The position numbers were made by a program, and so were the translations under genes. The notes beneath the pieces were generated by a model. It saw nothing but the letters and a program-made list of their open reading frames with translations. It was not told where the DNA came from and searched no databases. Positions 45,707 to 56,906 of a stretch of 64,000 nucleotides of DNA are shown piece by piece; positions within the stretch are counted from its first letter, which is position 1, and every line of letters begins with the position of its first letter. The stretch is from contig JAEUWY010000008.1 in NCBI GenBank assembly GCA_022059125.1, positions 1,364,001 to 1,428,000 of the forward strand, given 5' to 3'. Source of the stretch: Corynespora cassiicola (taxonomy: Eukaryota > Ascomycota > Dothideomycetes > Pleosporales > Corynesporascaceae).

Positions 45707-47056
45707 ATGGCTCCACGTCGATTCGAATCAGACGCGGTAGACGTCACACCGCTTGCTCAACCTCTTCACTTTCCATTCTCCAACAAGACAGCACCGAATC
45801 GGTTCTTAAAAAGTGCCATGACCGAGCGTCTCTCTTCGTGGGACCCTGTCGACCTCCCAAAACGTGGAGTGCCTTCTCAAGAACTCATCAATGTCTACCG
45901 ACATTGGGGCGCAGGTGGCACAGGTCTACATGTGTCTGGAAATATCATGATCGAGTATGATCATCTCGAAGCGGCAGGAAACCCGATCATTCCCCGAGAC
46001 GCCGAATTTTCTGGACCTCGGTTCGAGGCGTTCAAGGAAACGGCCATCGCAGCAAAGAAGCATGGCGCCCTGTTCGTCGGGCAAGTCAGTCACCCCGGCC
46101 GCCAAGTCGAAGACCGCATCCAAAAGAACCCCATCTCGGCGAGCGACCTGCAGGTCACCGGTGTGCAGGGCATGTCGTTTGCCAAGCCGCATGCTGCGAC
46201 TCAAGAAGAGATCAACAACATCATAGAGGGATTCGCACATGCAGCTGAGTACTTGGAAAAGGCTGGGTATGACGGAATTCAATTGCACGGTGCCCACGGT
46301 TACTTGCTTGCTCAATTCCTCTCACAACGTACAAATCTCCGCACTGACGCCTATGGCGGCGACCTTACCAACCGCTCGCGCATCGTCACAGAGATTGCGG
46401 CCGCAATTCGTGCGCGCGTATCGCCCTCTTTCATTCTATCCATCAAGATGAACAGTGTGGAGTGGCAAGACAAGGGCATTAACCCTGAAGAGGCACGTGA
46501 GCTAGTCAAGATCTTGGAAGCCAACCGATTCGATTTCGTCGAATTGTCGGGAGGAACTTACGAGAGTAACGGTTTCGTTCACAAGAAGGAGAGCACGAGG
46601 AAGAGGGAGGCATTTTTCCTGGAGTTCGCCGATGCCATTGTCCCCGAGTTGAAGCAGACCAAGGCATATGTCACAGGTGGTTTCCGCACAGTAGCCGCGA
46701 TGGTCGATGCTCTCAAGACTGTGGATGGTATCGGACTTGCTCGTCCATTGTGCGCAGAGCCTCGTTTGGTCAATGACATTCTTTCCGGCAAAGTTACAGG
46801 CGCTATCGTCCCCGCAGTAGATGAGAAGGAGATCATGCTCACTGTCGTACTAGCGGGTACACAAATTAGGCAGCTGAGCAAGGACCAGCAACCCTTTGAT
46901 TCAAGCGATGAGAAGGCAATAGGGGCATTCATGAAAGATTTAGGAGCTTTCATGCAAGCTATGGGAGCTGACACAAACATGAAGCGTCACGGGTTTGTAG
47001 ACTTGGTAAGCCTGGATGCTGTGCCCTATGCTCCAGATGATGTTGCTGCTGCCTAG
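45707..47056 (+). CDS. Old-yellow-enzyme-like NADH:flavin oxidoreductase
   Basis: Intronless; 449 aa from the ATG at 45707, chosen for its CACAATGG context. An in-frame ATG at 45620 would add 29 residues but lies only about 20 nt after the TATA box and is probably not in the message. The TIM barrel shows APNRFLKSAMTERLS at the FMN phosphate side, GQVSHPGRQ, the catalytic pair in HGAHGYLLAQFLS, then RTDAYGGDLTNRSR, and the C-terminal FMN site DGIGLARPLCAEPRL. It binds FMN and transfers hydride from NAD(P)H to activated double bonds or similar acceptors. Closest in pattern to the fungal NADH oxidase/oxidoreductase group rather than classical yeast OYE. Substrate unknown. Confidence 0.92.
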   Translation: MAPRRFESDAVDVTPLAQPLHFPFSNKTAPNRFLKSAMTERLSSWDPVDLPKRGVPSQELINVYRHWGAGGTGLHVSGNIMIEYDHLEAAGNPIIPRDAEFSGPRFEAFKETAIAAKKHGALFVGQVSHPGRQVEDRIQKNPISASDLQVTGVQGMSFAKPHAATQEEINNIIEGFAHAAEYLEKAGYDGIQLHGAHGYLLAQFLSQRTNLRTDAYGGDLTNRSRIVTEIAAAIRARVSPSFILSIKMNSVEWQDKGINPEEARELVKILEANRFDFVELSGGTYESNGFVHKKESTRKREAFFLEFADAIVPELKQTKAYVTGGFRTVAAMVDALKTVDGIGLARPLCAEPRLVNDILSGKVTGAIVPAVDEKEIMLTVVLAGTQIRQLSKDQQPFDSSDEKAIGAFMKDLGAFMQAMGADTNMKRHGFVDLVSLDAVPYAPDDVAAA

Positions 47057-47241
47057 AAAGCCATGTAGACAAATTTCCATGGCTAGCAAATCAGGAAAAG
47101 ATGAGACAGTGAAATAGGAAAGAAATTCCACTAGATGATCAATCATTGAATTCGCGGGAGTAGATCTACAAAAACCACACAGTCCTTCCAGGTATACCTG
47201 AGCACCACAACTTCAAAACAGTTCCTGAAAACAACTTCAAC

Positions 47242-47514
47242 ATGGACCCAAAAGAGAACGATGACCTGAAACCTGAGCCTAGCTCCTTCAGTCAAGTCGA
47301 GGTTCCAGTCGCAGTTATGGCGATTGCTATTGGGGGATGCATTTGCTTGGTTCTTGTCTATATGGTCTTCCTGAGAAAAAAGCTAAAGGAACGCCAGCAG
47401 TGCTTGCAGACGGCAGCTGGCCATGATCAACCATCGCTTTCGCGATCAGACATCCTGGAACTCTTTGCCAGAGGACAAGTTGAAGTAGTCGAAGCAGACT
47501 TAGAGAATAGATAA
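47242..47514 (+). CDS. Small single-pass membrane protein
   Basis: A 90-aa frame in a good start context (CTTCAACATGG) after a CA-rich leader. It has an acidic N-terminus, one membrane helix (VPVAVMAIAIGGCICLVLVY), a basic flank (FLRKKLKERQQ), and a cytosolic tail ending in LFARGQVEVVEADLENR. No signal peptide; it may be a tail- or signal-anchored type. I do not recognise it. Only 185 bp separate it from the OYE-like stop. Confidence 0.5.
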   Translation: MDPKENDDLKPEPSSFSQVEVPVAVMAIAIGGCICLVLVYMVFLRKKLKERQQCLQTAAGHDQPSLSRSDILELFARGQVEVVEADLENR

Positions 47515-48049
47515 AAGAGATATTGGGAAGGAACATAAGCTATTCCCACGCTATTAAGCTTCTCTAATGGGATTATATTGCTGCTCAAGTGTTCATCCTC
47601 AGGCCCCAGGCCACGCGGTGTTGTAGTAATTTACATTAATCATATCAGAGAGCTGAAGGATGTCGTTTGGGTTTTTATCAACATTTCATTGTGTATGAAG
47701 CAAACTTCATTTGAGGGTGAGGTGTAGTTTATGACTTATCCGAAGGCCTTTGATTCCCGTAAATTATCTAGCCTACATTGTAGTTGCGTTAGTATAGACA
47801 GGGTTCGGTTTTGAAGCAGTGGCACATATTTCAATACTCATGGAAACAATACAACGTCATAGACAACAGCTTCTCTCACGCTTTGAAACTTCAATGGCAT
47901 TGGAATTGAATCTCAGCTTTTAATCCGTCTTTACTCCACATGAGGTTCCCATTAATACCAATCCGAGACTTCAGCACTTTTGTGGCCTAATTACCCGACC
48001 CAAGTGCAGGAAAAACCAATTAACTCGTTCAGGCGAGGCTGTTGAAGAG
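47515..48049. other. Intergenic between convergent genes
   Basis: AT-rich, no gene recognised. Confidence 0.35.
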
Positions 48050-48795
48050 CTAATTGGGCTGGCCACTGCAGTAAATCGTCTTGGTGACCTCGCCACCCCC
48101 GAGAGCCTGTGCGTATTCGGCCATCAAGCCCTCGATATATTTGTCTGTAGGGCCTTGTACAGTGTTGCAATCCCATTTTCCATTGTTGGTAGGCGTCTCG
48201 AGCGCAATGTTGAGGTGGTCTTCGCGAACGTCGACTCCATAAACATGTGCCACGTTACAAAGCTTGATCGGACGCTCATGTATGTTCTTGTAGTGATTGT
48301 AGCAGTTTGCATCTGACTCAATGCTCTTTTGCATCGCTCCCGCAATGGAACCGATCATGAGACGACGGAGGCGCATGTTGGTGCCATAATATGACCGAAG
48401 AACCTTTACCTCCAAGTCCTTCTGGACCAATATATGCCCCTCTGGACAGAGCACAGGAATCTTCCTGGATGATTCCCGACATTCAGTTGATCCATCAGGG
48501 CACATTGCGTCAAGTGTGGTCCATATCTTGCCGTAAAAATCTGAGGGATCAACGTTTCCGATCGTACCCACGTTCCTCGCAATGTGGCCGATATAGACTT
48601 GAACGTTGCCACCAGGGACTTCCTCCTCGAGGGAGCCGGTAATGTTGTTGCTACCTCCATCATCTAAACTGGTGTCAATGACAGTAAGCTGGAAGACAGT
48701 AAAGTGATAATACGAGGGACTGTGGTGTTTGATTCCATAGGAACACCCATCACGCCAATGGCCAAGGCCACCAAAGTAATGAAGATCAGCTTCAT
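48050..48795 (-). CDS. Small secreted protein, second member of the 19804 family
   Basis: My model is exons 48795-48754 and 48688-48050 (65-nt phase-0 intron with GTGATG donor), 226 aa. It starts with a hydrophobic signal (MKLIFITLVALAIG) and continues LTVIDTSLDDGGSN. The donor choice is uncertain; without a splice the signal peptide and the body are in different frames. The body shows VQVYIGH, W-x-x-L-D-x-MCPDG, VLRSYYG, LMIGSIAGAMQKSIES and a C-terminal TIYCSG, in the same order as VELRVGQ, LCP, LRAYGS, LRMLAGMWKVES and TACS in the 19804 gene. The cysteines suggest an extracellular disulfide-bonded protein. No function known. Confidence 0.7.
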
Positions 48796-49954
48796 GGTTG
48801 TAAATCTTGATTTTTGAATTGGCAAGATTGGCAGATGGCTGCTTATACGAGCGGTGGGTTGACAAGTATCGAGGATCGAAGGTGGTGGGGTCAAAGATGC
48901 TGGCTCTGTTGGGCTTTTATCTGCACGTAAGCCGAATCTTAATTGTTCCCGCGTATACCTCGGAGATTGGATTAACAGTCAAAATACTTTTCTGCGCCTG
49001 AAATCACGCCTCTTAGTAAGATATAGTCGTTAGTTTCTCTCACCGTATTGGTAGTAACTCACCTGTTACTCTTGGCATTCCGTCGTGCGTTTGCAGTGCC
49101 CACGAGTTCTTTTATATTATTATAAAGAGCGAATAAGAGAATCAAATCCTACAACAGTATTTATGGAACTTTTAAAAAATAGTATAAGCGTCTCAAAGGA
49201 ACAAAAATTAATGACCTACAGGGTATTGTATTTATATTGTAGTGCTCACTTATAATGATAGAGATCATCTTCCTTTCGCTTTCTTGAAATTAGCTACATA
49301 ATAATCATATTTTAAACCAGGAGTGATGCAAATAAATACAGAAGTTAAAATTGCAAGCTGGTCAATTAGTTCTTAATGACAGGAATTAAGTGAAAACCGA
49401 TCTGTCAAAAGGCGCACGGTACCCTACTCGCTAGCTTTGGGGAATCTACTTTGAGCTCGGGTGATTTTGCCATGGTGACAGAAAAATTGTTGACTTATTT
49501 GGGCGTTTGCTCGAAGAAGCGCTAGTGCACCCAATTTCAGAGCACTTAGACACAGTTGATATGTACGTAAGATGACTGTCGATTTTGAAGTAATTACAGT
49601 AGACTTGAGGCGCTATTAATGAAGTGCCAAGGGCTGTTATAGGGTATCAAGGGAAGAACGATTACAAAGCCGTAGCCAATAACACTACCCGAGGACGGAG
49701 CGCACTCGACCCGAACACCAGATCGGGTGCAAAATTCCCCGTAGTCGAATGAAACAAAGCAAACGCTGAGAAAACAATGATAGCAACGCAGGAACCACTG
49801 GAACCAACAGGCCATGAGCGGTGTGACATCAGAAGTTCCCAATCACCTACGGCGATAGAGTATAATTCTTGATGAAGAAGGAATAGAAGAAGACACGTAG
49901 AGGTAATGGCATCTCACAGAATGTGGCGAACCAAGTTATACTGTCGCCGCTGCA
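48796..49954. other. AT-rich intergenic
   Basis: Strongly AT-rich between about 49080 and 49400. No gene or RNA recognised. Confidence 0.4.
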
Positions 49955-51341
49955 TTATTTGTCTGCTGTTACCAACGCAGTCTTGAACGCGTACAGGGCA
50001 GGCTGGACGTTGACTCCTTTGGATTTCTTCTTCAGTATTTCTTTCGCAACTGTGTCTCGTGAGTGACAGACTAGAAGTGAGCTGTTCAACATACCGCCGC
50101 CAATTTCTCGTCCAAGGAGTGCTACCAGAGGAGCGCCTAAAGGGAGCTTCGCTCTCATCTTATCCCGTGACCGAGGTTTGAAACGTATCTCCGCGGCGGA
50201 TGGTGTCCTATCTGGAATAAGCAACTAGCAGCTCACAATCTATGATGCTCACGCACTTCAAGATTGACTTTACGGTCTTTAGAGCCTTTGAGCTCTCTGA
50301 AGTGTCTGAAAGAGCATCATCTTTGGTCTCTTCAGCCTTTACTTCAGGTTGAGCTTCTTCAGCGACAGGCTCAGCGCTTGGTGCGTCGAGATCTTCCAGA
50401 ACTGCTTCCTCTGCAGGAACCAATTCTTCTTCTGTAACGGTTTCAGGCTCCACTTTTTGGAGTGGCTCTTGAGTAGTTCCCGGGCCTTCAGACACAAGAG
50501 AGACTGTATCTTCCTGTACGCGAGAAACCGGTGCATCAACGACTGCAAGCTCGGTCTCAATTGACTCTGGTTGATATTCTGGTGCTGAGTCTGAGGAAGC
50601 ATCTGTTGGCGGACTTTCTTGGTTAGGCGGCGTTTCTGGGAGCACTTCTGGCTCAGGCTGAGGTTCTGGTGAGGGTTCTGACTGTGGCTCCTCCTCAGCT
50701 AGTGCTAGCTCTACATCCTGCTCAGACTCTGGCTTCTTAGGCTCAGATCCAGTCTCAGTATGGTTGTTTTCTAGTTGAGCCTCGGGCTCAGGAGCTGTTG
50801 GCTCAGATCCAGTCTGAGCCTCGAGCTCCGGCTCCGGCTCTGGCTCCGGCTCTGGCTCCGGCTCTGGCTCCGGCTCTAGGATGGTCTCAGGCGCAGCCTC
50901 AGGCTCTATTTCAGGCTCGGGTTCTGGCTCAGCATCAGGCTCGAGCTCGGACTCTGAAACAACCGCCTTCTGCTCCGGCTTTGAGACAGGCTCGGGTTCA
51001 GGTTTAGGTTCAGGTTCAGGTTCCAAGTCAGTCGCTGGGGATTCATGATCCTCTGGATCGATGATAGCCTGAATGTTGGCAACACCATCATCGGCCTTGT
51101 CAGAAACAACAGCTTCGACGGGCTTTCCATCCTCAGTAGTGACTGCCATAGTCTCTCCTGGGAGAACTGTGGCAAATAGTCAGCACGACTGAATCAAAAA
51201 GAGGTATTGATGCTTACTGAATGCAGGTGGCTCCTCAGCTGCTGGGGTTGATGGAGGAGGCGCGGGAGGTGACACAGAGGGCTCCTCCGGTTCGGGCTCA
51301 ATGATAGCAGGAGGTGTGTTAGCGCCAGCTGGATCAGACAT
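49955..51341 (-). CDS. Acidic Glu-Pro repeat protein
   Basis: Exons 51341-51218, 51166-50274, 50224-50095 and 50049-49955 give 413 aa. The first and last introns (51 and 45 nt) are firm; the second (donor GTAAAG at 50273, acceptor GCTAG at 50225) is the one that restores the downstream frame but has a weak branch region. The protein is very rich in Glu and Pro, with a run of EP dipeptides encoded by alternating ggctcc/ggctct on the plus strand at about 50823-50880. Basic residues appear only at the C-terminus ([20 protein letters not shown], then [10 protein letters not shown]). It is probably disordered. No family recognised; a linker or scaffold is a guess. Confidence 0.65.
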
Positions 51342-52109
51342 GGCGGTGTTTAATGCGCGAGGTCGGTCCCGCTGAACTCAGAGGCCGATGAGAAAGATGA
51401 GAGATGATCAATACCCGAAGTCAAAGGAATGTTGATCCAGCCGGCACAGCGAGCAATGATGGCGACGGGAGAACAGACAAGGGTAAGATGGGGCGGACTA
51501 AAGTAGAATGGTGTATTGAGATAACTGGAACTTCCATTTGAGGGGTGACAATCGTAATATCACCGTATCAGGGAAACTGTCAAGGGCTACCATCTTACTG
51601 CGTGGAAGGTGTAGCCGTACAGTGGCACGCCAAGCACACATCGTTCTGGCAATAATGCAGCATACCTTGCCCATCACATTGGCAAAGCCATGCCCTTGGA
51701 ATCAACTGTGGAAAACCATTGGAACCTGCAGACAAGTTGACGAGCACGGAGGCAGAAAGAATTGAGATTGATCTTGATCGAAGCTATGACACAGGTTCTT
51801 CCAGCGCAAGGGGTGGGCCTATTAATAAGAATTTAGGACTCATCGGCGGATTAGAGTACATGCTCTTGCCTGAAAACTCCGGCGATAGCTTCTCGCATGA
51901 CGCAGTCCGCGACATGACGGTTGTCGGAACGAGTGACTTCACTAATTGGCGGGTCCGGGGCCGGACATATATTTAGCCGACGCTAGTAGGACGCTGACGG
52001 CAGCCCGTGCTGAAGCTCTCCGCCCGGCTAAACCTCAACGTCCTCAAGCCTCCTACACACGCGACCAAGCATACCACGGCAGATCGTCAAACACTCTCTC
52101 GCCGTGACC
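51342..52109. promoter_or_regulatory. Divergent promoter EP-repeat protein / SRm160-like
   Basis: 768 bp between start codons. A plus-strand frame at 51719-51976 has no family likeness. No clear TATA box. Confidence 0.4.
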
Positions 52110-53607
52110 ATGTCACTCAGTGTTGACCAGAAGCGCCTTAGGGCGACCAAGTTCCCTCCCGAGTTCGACAAACCGGTCAACAAGAATAAGGTCAACATCG
52201 AGTTGATCAAGAGGTGGATTGCGACCAAGATTACCAGCCTCCTCGAGGAGGAGGACGACATCGTCGTCGAGACATGCTACAACCTCCTAGAGCAGTCTGA
52301 TTATGTACGCTTTCCTGATAACCTGCTATCCTTCCTCTACTAACGCTGTGGTAGCCCAACATCAAGGAGATACAGATCCAACTCACCGGCTTCCTGGAGA
52401 AGGATACCCCCGCTTTCTGCAAGGAATTGTGGAACCTCATGTTGAGTGCTCAAGAGAATAAGAAGGGTGTACCCAAGGAGTTACTCGAGGCCAAAAAAAC
52501 GGAGCTACAACAGGAATTGGTGTGCAATCATGCGCCCCACTTGCGCGCAATCCCGCTGACATGAGCAGTTGTCCAAGGCTACCGCCGAGAAGCGCCGCAA
52601 TGAGCAGGGCGAGGACGACATGATCGAAAGCTTCCGTCGCGGCGAGCGTGGCGAGCGTGCTGAACGTGGACGAGGTCGGCCTTTCAGAGGTGACCGCTCG
52701 GACAGGGCACGCGAGCCTGACCGTCGCCCGCCTCGTCGTTCGTCACCCTCCCCCCGACCGATGTAAGTATTGTGTACTGCGCGATGTCGAGACACATTGC
52801 TAACGTATCTCCTCAAGTGGCCGTGCCCGCCGAGCTTCCCCTCCACGCCGCGAACGCGACATGTGGCGTCCTTCGGGCCGTGGACGAGGCCGCGACAGTG
52901 ACAGACCTAGGAACCGACGCCGTTCGCCCTCAGTCGATCGCGATCGATCTTCTCGTCGCTCTCCTTCAGTTGACCGCAATCGTGCTTCTCGTCGGCGCTC
53001 CCTGTCAGCTGACCGTGCACGCTCCCCTCGTCGTTCGTACCGGGACCGCTCTTCGTCAAGGTCACGTTCGCCTCCACGTCGTTCGAGGCGCGACTCTTCA
53101 TCTTCCCGCTCAAGGACCCCTCCTCGTCGTCGCGTGCGTCGGTCTCCAAGTAGCTCCAGGTCTAGGTCTAAGTCTCGGTCTCGATCTCGGTCTCCAGTGC
53201 GGCGGTCCAGGCGCTCTCCGTCTCCTAGATCTCGATCTCCACGCAGCCGACGCTCTGATAAGTACCGTGGCAGACCTCGATCGCCAGGAAGAGACAGCAA
53301 GAGGTTGTCTCGGTCCAGCTCCCGATCTTTGTCACCAAGAGTGAACTCGCGCTCACCATCTCCCAGACTTTCTCGATCTCGTTCCTCTCTTCCGCGTCGT
53401 CGCGACTCCCGATCAACCTCTGAAGGGTCTGTATCACCTGATCGCGCCAAAGACAAGCGATCGAGGCGCTCCTCATCTTCAGATTCTCGGGATTCGGCTG
53501 CTAATGTTGGTCACAAGCGCAAACGTACTTTCAGCCAGAGTCGTTCCAGGTCACGATCACCGCGACGTAGGATACGATCGGTACGTTCTCCGTCGATCGA
53601 TCCGTAA
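52110..53607 (+). CDS. SRm160/SRRM1-like splicing coactivator (PWI + RS domain)
   Basis: Exons 52110-52304, 52355-52519, 52569-52762 and 52818-53607 give 447 aa. The N-terminal PWI domain (about 1-120) contains FPPEFDKPVNKNKVNIELIK, W-I-A-T-K and ITSLLEEEDDIVVETCYNLL, and continues GFLEKDTPAFCKELWNLML. The rest is an RS domain with RGER/RSRS/SPRR repeats. PWI-RS proteins bridge exon enhancers and the spliceosome in the nucleus. Intron 1 interrupts the PWI domain and intron 3 lies at the PWI-linker to RS transition. The RS exon creates long meaningless frames on the other strand. Confidence 0.92.
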
Positions 53608-54581
53608 ATAGGTTGGTTGTCTCATATCACCTTCGTCTTATCGGGCCTGGAGTTGTTTTTTTTCGACCTCTATATGAGAGGGCAATCTGGAAGACGAGCG
53701 TGCGTCGCTCTCGGCGCATTGCATTTTCCTTTCGCCCTCTATGGTCACGGAATACTTGATTTACCTTTGGGAAACTCATCTGAAGGCGCTGCATATGACA
53801 CTGGGATTTGGCAGCGGTTGACAGTTTCAGTCAACGCGCCTTGGGTCCTATCTGAGGTCGGCTAATGTTGCCCAAAACTCGATGGAGAAGTCCTTGGCGC
53901 CGAAGCTTTCCCAGGTGCAATATGAATTGGCCCTTGTACAATAGCTCTTACTACGAAACCAAAAGATTAACGATGAAAAGTCATTATGGTAAAGGATTGT
54001 TTAGTGCATATTTGTGAATGAGACATTTGATACATGCCATTCCAACGTTGAACATTAATAGTTGTAGTATGATGCAGTAAATGCTAGTTCATAACAGCAA
54101 GCATATCGAGACTGATGAAGCTCCGTTGAGCTCTTAAGCCGATAGCCTAGCTCTTCCGTCTGTTTTCATCTTTACACCATTCTCGACAATAACGCTCATA
54201 CTCCTTGTCCTAACTTGAATACCTCGCCGTGATGCATGGTGAACCCCAGGCATGAGCCAGAACGAGGACATATACAATGCGAAGAGAGCTTCGGGTTACA
54301 GCCTAGGCTCAACATGCACCCAAACTTTCATGAAGCCACCAAAGAGGCTTATTCCCACTGCACATGCTCTTCGAATCCTATCGTGAAGACACTATACAAA
54401 GCCTTTTCCACTTACCAAGATGTCGAGATGGCTGTATTTGTTCCGCGCCCCCAGATGGCGCAAAGTAGGGCAGGGGTGTACATTGCGATAGATGAGCAGA
54501 ACATGCGAAGATCGCTGCCCGGACCGACATTATGCGTGCGAACGAGGGGAGAATCAATGGCTTTGTGCTTTCATGTGAGCC
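53608..54581. other. Intergenic between convergent genes
   Basis: 3' flanks of the SRm160-like and phosphatase genes. A plus-strand frame at 54236-54622 has no family likeness. Nothing else seen. Confidence 0.4.
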
Positions 54582-55769
54582 TCAACCTTTCCGTCGCTTA
54601 CACTGCGCAGCGACCACGCTGATGTCATCAAGTTTTCCTGTCGAAACGTTAGAATTGGTCTGAATGGACAGCATTGTCAGACACTTGCCTCCTTCAATGG
54701 ACAATCCCTCATCGATCGCCTTCTCCATGTACGGACTTTCCGCAAATGGGTCTTCGGCAATCTCTCGTGCTGCGTTGACGAGCTGCTGGGCGACATAGCT
54801 CATGCCATCAGCGTATGATAGTTCACCAAGTTCAAGCCCAGGTTCGACTTTTCTGATCTTGTCCTGCCATTTATCCATGCTTTTGAGGACGTTGGTTACG
54901 ACTTCGTGTTCCCAGAGGTTGTCGACTACGCCGTCGGTCATTGCGAGAACAATATCGTCCTCTTCGATCTCTACTCGGTCCATAACTGCGTTCTTGGAGG
55001 GTTCGTCGGGACTGTTGGTGCCTAGCTGACGGGGGCAGTCGAACCAATGCCACTGTTCCTCTGTTCTGTAAATAACTTCCTTGTTTCGCGGGCGGAGGAC
55101 GAGGATTTGGGAGTCACCCAGCTGAGTGATGTATAGTATGGGGTGATTGCAATCCTTGCCACCTGAGCTGAGCAGTGCGGCGCATGCAGTCGTGGTCCCG
55201 AACCATTCATTCGGCTTGGAGGTCGCCTCCTTGGTATTCTCGAAGGCTGCTTGGAGATACGAGATGGGGTCGGGCTCCTGGCTGTAATCGGCGCGCTCAA
55301 CCTCTAGAGCCCAGAAGTGGAGGATCAGGCGGGACCAGAGAGCTGCATGTCCCCTCTCTCTGGCGGCCCAGGCTCCAACGCCGTCGTTCGCCGCAATAAA
55401 GCTCTCGCTGACAAGCACGGCGTCATCACCATTGGTAACTCCCCTAATCATTTCCCCATTTACATATGCCCTGCGATCTCTGCTACGGTTGAACGTGCTC
55501 AACGGTTCGGAGAAGCTAGTCGACGGTAGCGATAGGAACGGCGGCGGGAATGGGCGCGAGGGCCGCTTCGCATACAGCGCGTATCCGGCCTCGAAGTAGA
55601 AGGGCGACTGGAGTTTTGCAGGTGGGGCGTCATCTGGCACAGGCGTCGTGGTACCCACTCGAGGCTGCTGGGCGCGTTTGGCGTAGCATCTCGAGTGTGT
55701 AGCGAGGAGTGAGGTGAAGATGCGAAATGAGGGGGAGGAATTTCGCAGACGTGGGAGCGGTGCAAGCAT
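54582..55769 (-). CDS. PTC7: Ptc7-type mitochondrial protein phosphatase 2C
   Basis: A single exon; I start at the ATG at 55769, giving 395 aa with a presequence (MLAPLPRLRNSSPSFRIFTS). The frame is open further up to 56006, but that part is poorly structured. PP2C motifs are NGDDAVLVS, IAANDGVGAWA (metal-binding Asp kept, although the usual GV-x-DGVGGW is altered to AANDGVGAW), WFGTTTACAALL, QLGDSQILV, LAMTDGVVDNLW and GKLDDISVVAAQ. Yeast Ptc7 dephosphorylates coenzyme-Q biosynthetic proteins in mitochondria; the same role is likely here. Intronless, unlike several neighbours. Confidence 0.87.
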   Translation of the reverse strand: MLAPLPRLRNSSPSFRIFTSLLATHSRCYAKRAQQPRVGTTTPVPDDAPPAKLQSPFYFEAGYALYAKRPSRPFPPPFLSLPSTSFSEPLSTFNRSRDRRAYVNGEMIRGVTNGDDAVLVSESFIAANDGVGAWAARERGHAALWSRLILHFWALEVERADYSQEPDPISYLQAAFENTKEATSKPNEWFGTTTACAALLSSGGKDCNHPILYITQLGDSQILVLRPRNKEVIYRTEEQWHWFDCPRQLGTNSPDEPSKNAVMDRVEIEEDDIVLAMTDGVVDNLWEHEVVTNVLKSMDKWQDKIRKVEPGLELGELSYADGMSYVAQQLVNAAREIAEDPFAESPYMEKAIDEGLSIEGGKCLTMLSIQTNSNVSTGKLDDISVVAAQCKRRKG

Positions 55770-56356
55770 GCCAGCGACTGCGACGAGGACTCGGGTGTCC
55801 GGTGTGGCTTTTCTACAAGCGCATGGGAGGCGGGATCTTGAGGCGGGAGGGTTGTTGAGAATGCTCACGGCTCGGCGATGCAATTCGGAAGGGCAGTCCG
55901 CAGGGCTGAATAAGCCTTCCGATGACGTTGAGTGGGCAGACGGGCGGCGTTGGCCCCGCAGAGAACGGACATGCGAAGGAATGGCGCCATCACGGTGCAA
56001 AGTCAACCTTGGGATAATCAGATGTTCAACGTATTTTTATATTTTGCAGGATCGGAGCTTTCGTGTCGCTGCATGCCTTTATGACGGGCGTCAAGCTGAT
56101 CTGCACGATCCCGATCAATGTCCTAACGCGTGCCCGCATTCGTGGAAGCGCCCCACATTGTCCAGGTTTCTTTTGAATGCCGCGACTATGAGGCAGATCT
56201 ACCTCAACGCCCACGAAGGGGCTTGGAGGGGAATGCATGTTGAATGACCTCCTTGAACTCCGCTATCCGATGAATATCACTCAACGCCTTGCAATGCACT
56301 GGCCTCCGCCAATTTGGTCCCCACTCATCACACTATGTACCCCTCCTTTGCGATGA
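55770..56356. other. Phosphatase promoter and 3' flank of the CBS gene
   Basis: No gene is supported. The plus-strand frame at 55714-56247 overlaps the phosphatase start antisense and has no family likeness. Confidence 0.4.
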
Positions 56357-56906
56357 TCAAGCCCGTCTCTTGGTAAAATTCTCCAAATCTCCACTTGTGG
56401 CTACTCCGAGTACGAATTTCCTTGACGCATCAGTGACGACGGCAAACTCCTGCTTTCCGCTTCCATCTACCCCACCTGTGAAGAACTCGTCCAGCTCTTC
56501 CAGTGGAGTCTCCGTTGTGATGACCTTGTACCGAGTGCCCCGCCTCCTGAATTTGAGCATTGCAGCCTCTACAGGATCGCTGTCCTTGACTTTGCCTTCT
56601 TTGAGAAGTTCCTGGAGGCGAGGGATGCTAATGTAGCCCAGGAGTGCGCGGTTTTCGGAGGTAACGGTGAGGTGGGTGTAGTCGCGTTCAAATGCACTCA
56701 TGAGCGCATACGAGATCGGGTCCGAAGGGTGAACAGACATAGCCGGAGGAGGGTCGAGGTCTTCTACCGTCGCCTGTCTTTGAGTTAACGCGGTGTTGGG
56801 ACAAGACAAGGGTTCTGCATACTCCACGGTATTTGTTTGCCCACAGTGACTGCAAATCCCCATTTGTTGTAGCGTTGGCACTCGTGCTGGGTACTTCGGT
56901 AGCCAT
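56357..56906 (-). CDS. CBS-domain protein
   Basis: Exons 56906-56823 and 56773-56357 (49-nt intron) give 166 aa. Splicing joins WANKYRG to ATVEDLDPPPAMSVHPSDPI, giving the start typical of a small ascomycete family. Two CBS motifs follow: PISYALMSAFERDYTHLTV with LLGYISIPRLQELL, and AAMLKFRRRGTRYKVITTET with FAVVTDASRKFVLGVATSGDL. Paired CBS motifs usually bind adenine nucleotides and sense energy state. The molecular partner here is unknown. An unspliced upstream ATG frame (56998) is rejected because it breaks the conserved start. Confidence 0.85.

Noticed and set aside
52800..53456. Minus-strand Arg/Glu-rich 218-codon frame
   Set aside because: Antisense shadow of the RS-domain exon of the SRm160-like gene, whose codon bias keeps the opposite frames open.
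55714..56247. Plus-strand 177-codon frame
   Set aside because: Antisense to the start of the Ptc7-like phosphatase and its promoter; no recognisable domain.
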